Below, in pieces: positions 6,287 to 8,253 of a stretch of DNA of 8,253 nucleotides. Position 1 is the stretch's first letter, and every line of letters starts with the position of its first letter. The notes under the pieces are model-generated. The model was not told where the DNA came from and did not search any database. It worked only from the letters and a program-made list of their open reading frames with translations. A program made the position numbers and the translations under genes. Source of the stretch: Treponema sp. (GTDB taxonomy: Bacteria; Spirochaetota; Spirochaetia; Treponematales; Breznakiellaceae). The DNA is taken from contig JAISZZ010000111.1 in assembly GCA_031284385.1 (NCBI GenBank), positions 1-8,253 on the forward strand, given 5' to 3'.

Positions 6287-7858
6287 TCATACTGAAAATA
6301 CATCGTATGGATCATCCCCGTATCTTCGGTGTTGAACTGCTTCCACGATGTGTTCGGCGCTTATCGTGTCCGCCGCCTCCAGATCCGCAATGGTTCGGGC
6401 GACACGGAGTATGCCATGGTAGGCGCGTCCAGAGATGCCGAGTTTTTCTATGGCTTTTGTAAAAGCGTTCATCGCATTTTTGTCTAGTTGACAGTATTTC
6501 TCTAAGAAAGCAACATTCATGCCAGAGTTACGCCTGAACTCCATGCCGGAAAAGCGTTCCCGTTGAATATTTACCGCCAGCTTCACACGCTCGGCCACCA
6601 CTTCGCCGGATTCTTCCGCACCGCCGCTCAACGCCGAAACCCCCGGCATATTTACCGCCACCCGTAATTCCATACGGTCAAGCAGAGCGCCGCCAAACTT
6701 TCGCCAATAACGGGATATTTCATCGCCCGAACAGTAACAACTCGCGCCGGCGGCATCCGTCTTCATACCTAATCTGCCGCACGGACACGGATTGGCCGCC
6801 ATAACAAGCTGAAAATCAGCCGGCAGTCTGACAGAGCCTTCCGCCCGTGATATGGTTATTATCTTGTCTTCGAGTGGCTCCCGCAGTGATTGCAGCACAT
6901 TCGCCTTGAATTCGGGTGCTTCGTCAAGAAATAAAACTCCCATGTGTGAAAGGCTTATCTCACCGGGACGCACGGAACGTCCGCCGCCCAAAATACCCTC
7001 AGCACTCGCTGAGTGATGCGGGGAACGAAACGGCGGTTTGTATATCAAACTGTTTAACGTAAGACCGGCAAGGCTGTGCAATCGGGTTACGGTTATTGCC
7101 TCGTCCTGCGTTAAGTTTGGCATAATTGATGGCAAACGCCGCGCCAACATCGTCTTGCCGCAGCCGGGCGGTCCGAAAACAAGCAAATTATGAGATCCGG
7201 CGGCGGTTATCTCCAGTGCGCGCTTATATCGCGTTTGCCCCTTAACATCCCCAAAAGAAGGCGCGTATTCATTGGCGGCGGATTCGCCTGCATAATCAGT
7301 GTATTCGCTGTTCGACTTAGCGCCGGATTCATCGGGTTCGGGGAGTTTACCATGTTCACGCAGATAACGAATGGCGTTTACCGCGTCTTCCAACGTATCA
7401 ACTCCGGTAACATTGCAACCGTCTAGTATCGCGGCTTCCGCCACGTTTACGGACGGCACGATGAAATCCCGGATACCCGCAGCCAGTCCCGCGGCGGCGG
7501 CGGCGAGCGTTCCGCGCACAGGCCGTACTCTGCCGGAAAGCTCAAGCTCACCTAGGATCATCGTATCCATCACAGGGGGAATTACGCCGTCCGCGGCCAT
7601 CACCGCGAGAGCGATTGCTAAATCAAGCGCAGCTCCGTCTTTCCGCACACCCGCGGGCGCAAGGTTTATCAGTATCCGGTCATTCGGAAATTTAAAGCCG
7701 GAATTCCTAAACGCCGCTCGCACACGTTCCCGTGCCTCTCGCACCGCGCCGGCGGCCAGTCCGCTTATATCGATACCCGGTATGCCCCGCCGTATGTCGG
7801 CCTCGACTCTGATAACTATTCCTTCATAACCGAAAGGATTATACGTCATAACAAACAT
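6287..7858 (-). CDS. comM: ComM/YifB family magnesium-chelatase-like AAA+ ATPase
   Basis: ComM is a hexameric AAA+ helicase that promotes branch migration of incoming DNA during natural transformation; many non-competent bacteria also carry it as YifB. Numbering from the preferred ATG at 7858 (523 residues), the N-terminal ChlI/Lon-S5-like domain spans about 5-130, including GIPGIDISGL at 25-34. An acidic linker follows (about 170-200). The Mg-chelatase AAA+ core has Walker A GPPGCGKT at 229-236, PHHSAS at 280-285, Walker B VLFLDEAPEF at 308-317 and ANPCPCG at 355-361 with a CYC pair at 374-376. LLDRMEL is at 392-398. The C-terminal Mg_chelatase_C domain has SGRAYHGILRVARTIADLE at 476-494. 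All key ATPase motifs are intact and the length is normal. An in-frame ATG at 7906 adds 16 residues but lacks a ribosome binding site. The gene stands alone, convergent with the Maf-like gene. Confidence 0.95.
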   Translation of the reverse strand: MFVMTYNPFGYEGIVIRVEADIRRGIPGIDISGLAAGAVREARERVRAAFRNSGFKFPNDRILINLAPAGVRKDGAALDLAIALAVMAADGVIPPVMDTMILGELELSGRVRPVRGTLAAAAAGLAAGIRDFIVPSVNVAEAAILDGCNVTGVDTLEDAVNAIRYLREHGKLPEPDESGAKSNSEYTDYAGESAANEYAPSFGDVKGQTRYKRALEITAAGSHNLLVFGPPGCGKTMLARRLPSIMPNLTQDEAITVTRLHSLAGLTLNSLIYKPPFRSPHHSASAEGILGGGRSVRPGEISLSHMGVLFLDEAPEFKANVLQSLREPLEDKIITISRAEGSVRLPADFQLVMAANPCPCGRLGMKTDAAGASCYCSGDEISRYWRKFGGALLDRMELRVAVNMPGVSALSGGAEESGEVVAERVKLAVNIQRERFSGMEFRRNSGMNVAFLEKYCQLDKNAMNAFTKAIEKLGISGRAYHGILRVARTIADLEAADTISAEHIVEAVQHRRYGDDPYDVFSV

Positions 7859-7863
7859 AAATA

Positions 7864-7867
7864 CCTC
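7864..7867 (-). promoter_or_regulatory. Shine-Dalgarno site deciding the comM start
   Basis: On the minus strand GAGG lies five bases before the ATG at 7858, and the protein from there begins MFVMTYNPFGYEG, as is usual for the family. The upstream ATG at 7906 has no purine-rich site. An AT-rich stretch (about 7870-7885) between the two ATGs could hold the -10 region of the comM promoter, but I could not pair it with a convincing -35 box. Confidence 0.6.
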
Positions 7868-8005
7868 GTCATATTTATATAAACGGTTTTTTGCATATCG
7901 ATTCATTTATTTTGAAAAATTCATGGGTTTATGAAGAAAATGCGAGACGAGATGGCGAAGACATTGGACTTGGGAGAGCGCCTATAAAGTTCTTGTGCAA
8001 ATCCA

Positions 8006-8035
8006 TTGACTCCCATTCAAAGCGGCGTATATACT
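8006..8035 (+). promoter_or_regulatory. Sigma-70-type promoter reading rightward
   Basis: TTGACT (8006-8011; five of six bases match the -35 consensus) is separated by 18 bases from TATACT (8030-8035; five of six match the -10 consensus). TATATA at 8028-8033 is an alternative -10 with a 16-base spacing. Transcription would start near 8042. It points away from comM toward the poly-C tract and the frame that leaves the window. The gap between comM and this promoter (7859-8005) holds no gene I can support. Confidence 0.55.
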
Positions 8036-8042
8036 GTCCGCT

Positions 8043-8253
8043 ATGAGCGCGGTGATAAAGCAACAAATTTTTTTTGGGCAGTTCCTGTATGAGGCGTACA
8101 GGGTGCGGTATGTATATTTAATACCCGTCTTTGCCCCCCCCCCCCCCGTAGAAATTCCCGCGTATTAAGCGTCATAACCAGCGGCAAAAAAGACTGTCGC
8201 CAGTTTCTCAGTTTGCGGCCCGTGTCAGCGGCGTTTCTGTTTGCCGCAGGCAG
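8043..8253 (+). other. Candidate frame-broken start of a rightward gene, partial
   Basis: A frame opens at ATG 8043 (no Shine-Dalgarno; almost leaderless from the promoter) or at GTG 8103 (GAGG at 8091-8094, eight bases upstream). It passes through the poly-C tract and, with 14 Cs, stops at TAA 8166. The frame starting at 8147 stays open from the tract to the window end, but has no ATG, GTG or TTG between its upstream stop (TGA 8090) and the tract. It encodes basic residues followed by FLSLRPVSAAFLFAAG, which looks like the start of a membrane helix or signal peptide. One more C or two fewer would join the two. No family can be named from so short a piece. The opposite strand is also open here, from the window edge to TAG at 8043-8041, so the coding strand is not proven. 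Confidence 0.3.
8134..8147. repeat. Homopolymeric C14 tract
   Basis: Fourteen consecutive C residues follow TTTG and precede GTAGAAA. Tracts this long are prone to slipped-strand mispairing and serve as phase-variation switches in several pathogens, including poly-G tracts in Treponema pallidum. The tract lies about 100 bases downstream of a good promoter and decides which downstream frame is read. The exact count may also be a sequencing or assembly uncertainty. Confidence 0.85.

Noticed and set aside
7931..7987. 18-codon plus-strand frame (MKKMRDEMAKTLDLGERL) between comM and the rightward promoter
   Set aside because: There is no clear ribosome site or promoter before it and it is too short to support as a gene.
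8041..8253. Open minus-strand frame from the right edge to TAG at 8043-8041
   Set aside because: It runs through the G-rich complement of the C tract and gives an undistinguished peptide, and a good promoter points the other way. It is not excluded, only less likely.

Overview
The window looks like chromosomal DNA of a spirochaete, most likely a Treponema relative. This is an inference. It rests on a two-domain L25/CTC ribosomal protein with an acidic tail next to a membrane-anchored SurA/PpiD-like chaperone, a Maf/DUF115 protein with the N-terminal layout I associate with treponemes, and moderately GC-rich coding DNA with palindrome-rich gaps. No rRNA or tRNA gene, transposase or CRISPR array was seen.

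Layout. Positions 1-352 hold no convincing gene. They contain a repeat-like element (119-240) and two tandem palindromes (270-328). A solitary polytopic GtrII-like glucosyltransferase follows (353-1990). A second copy of the repeat core lies just after it (2017-2035). A palindrome-rich gap (2036-2300) leads to a good sigma-70-type promoter (2302-2330). This promoter drives rplY (2371-3006) and a co-transcribed chaperone gene (3019-4545). A textbook intrinsic terminator (4576-4608) ends that unit, but it lies inside the first codons of the next gene, a Maf-type glycosyltransferase (4551-6236). A hairpin separates that gene from the convergent comM/yifB gene (6287-7858, minus strand). Right of comM are a divergent promoter (8006-8035) and a 14-C tract (8134-8147) that breaks a reading frame running off the window.

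How the genes fit together. Two genes concern surface or flagellar glycosylation (GtrII-like and Maf-like). One makes a 5S rRNA-binding protein, one an envelope chaperone, and one a AAA+ helicase-type protein linked to natural transformation. The core genes look like ordinary chromosomal backbone. The accessory signals sit in the gaps: direct repeats bracketing the glucosyltransferase, a terminator at the start of the Maf gene, and a poly-C tract that could act as an on/off switch for the rightmost gene. I see no complete multi-gene novel system; the poly-C locus and the terminator-in-gene arrangement are the strongest leads.
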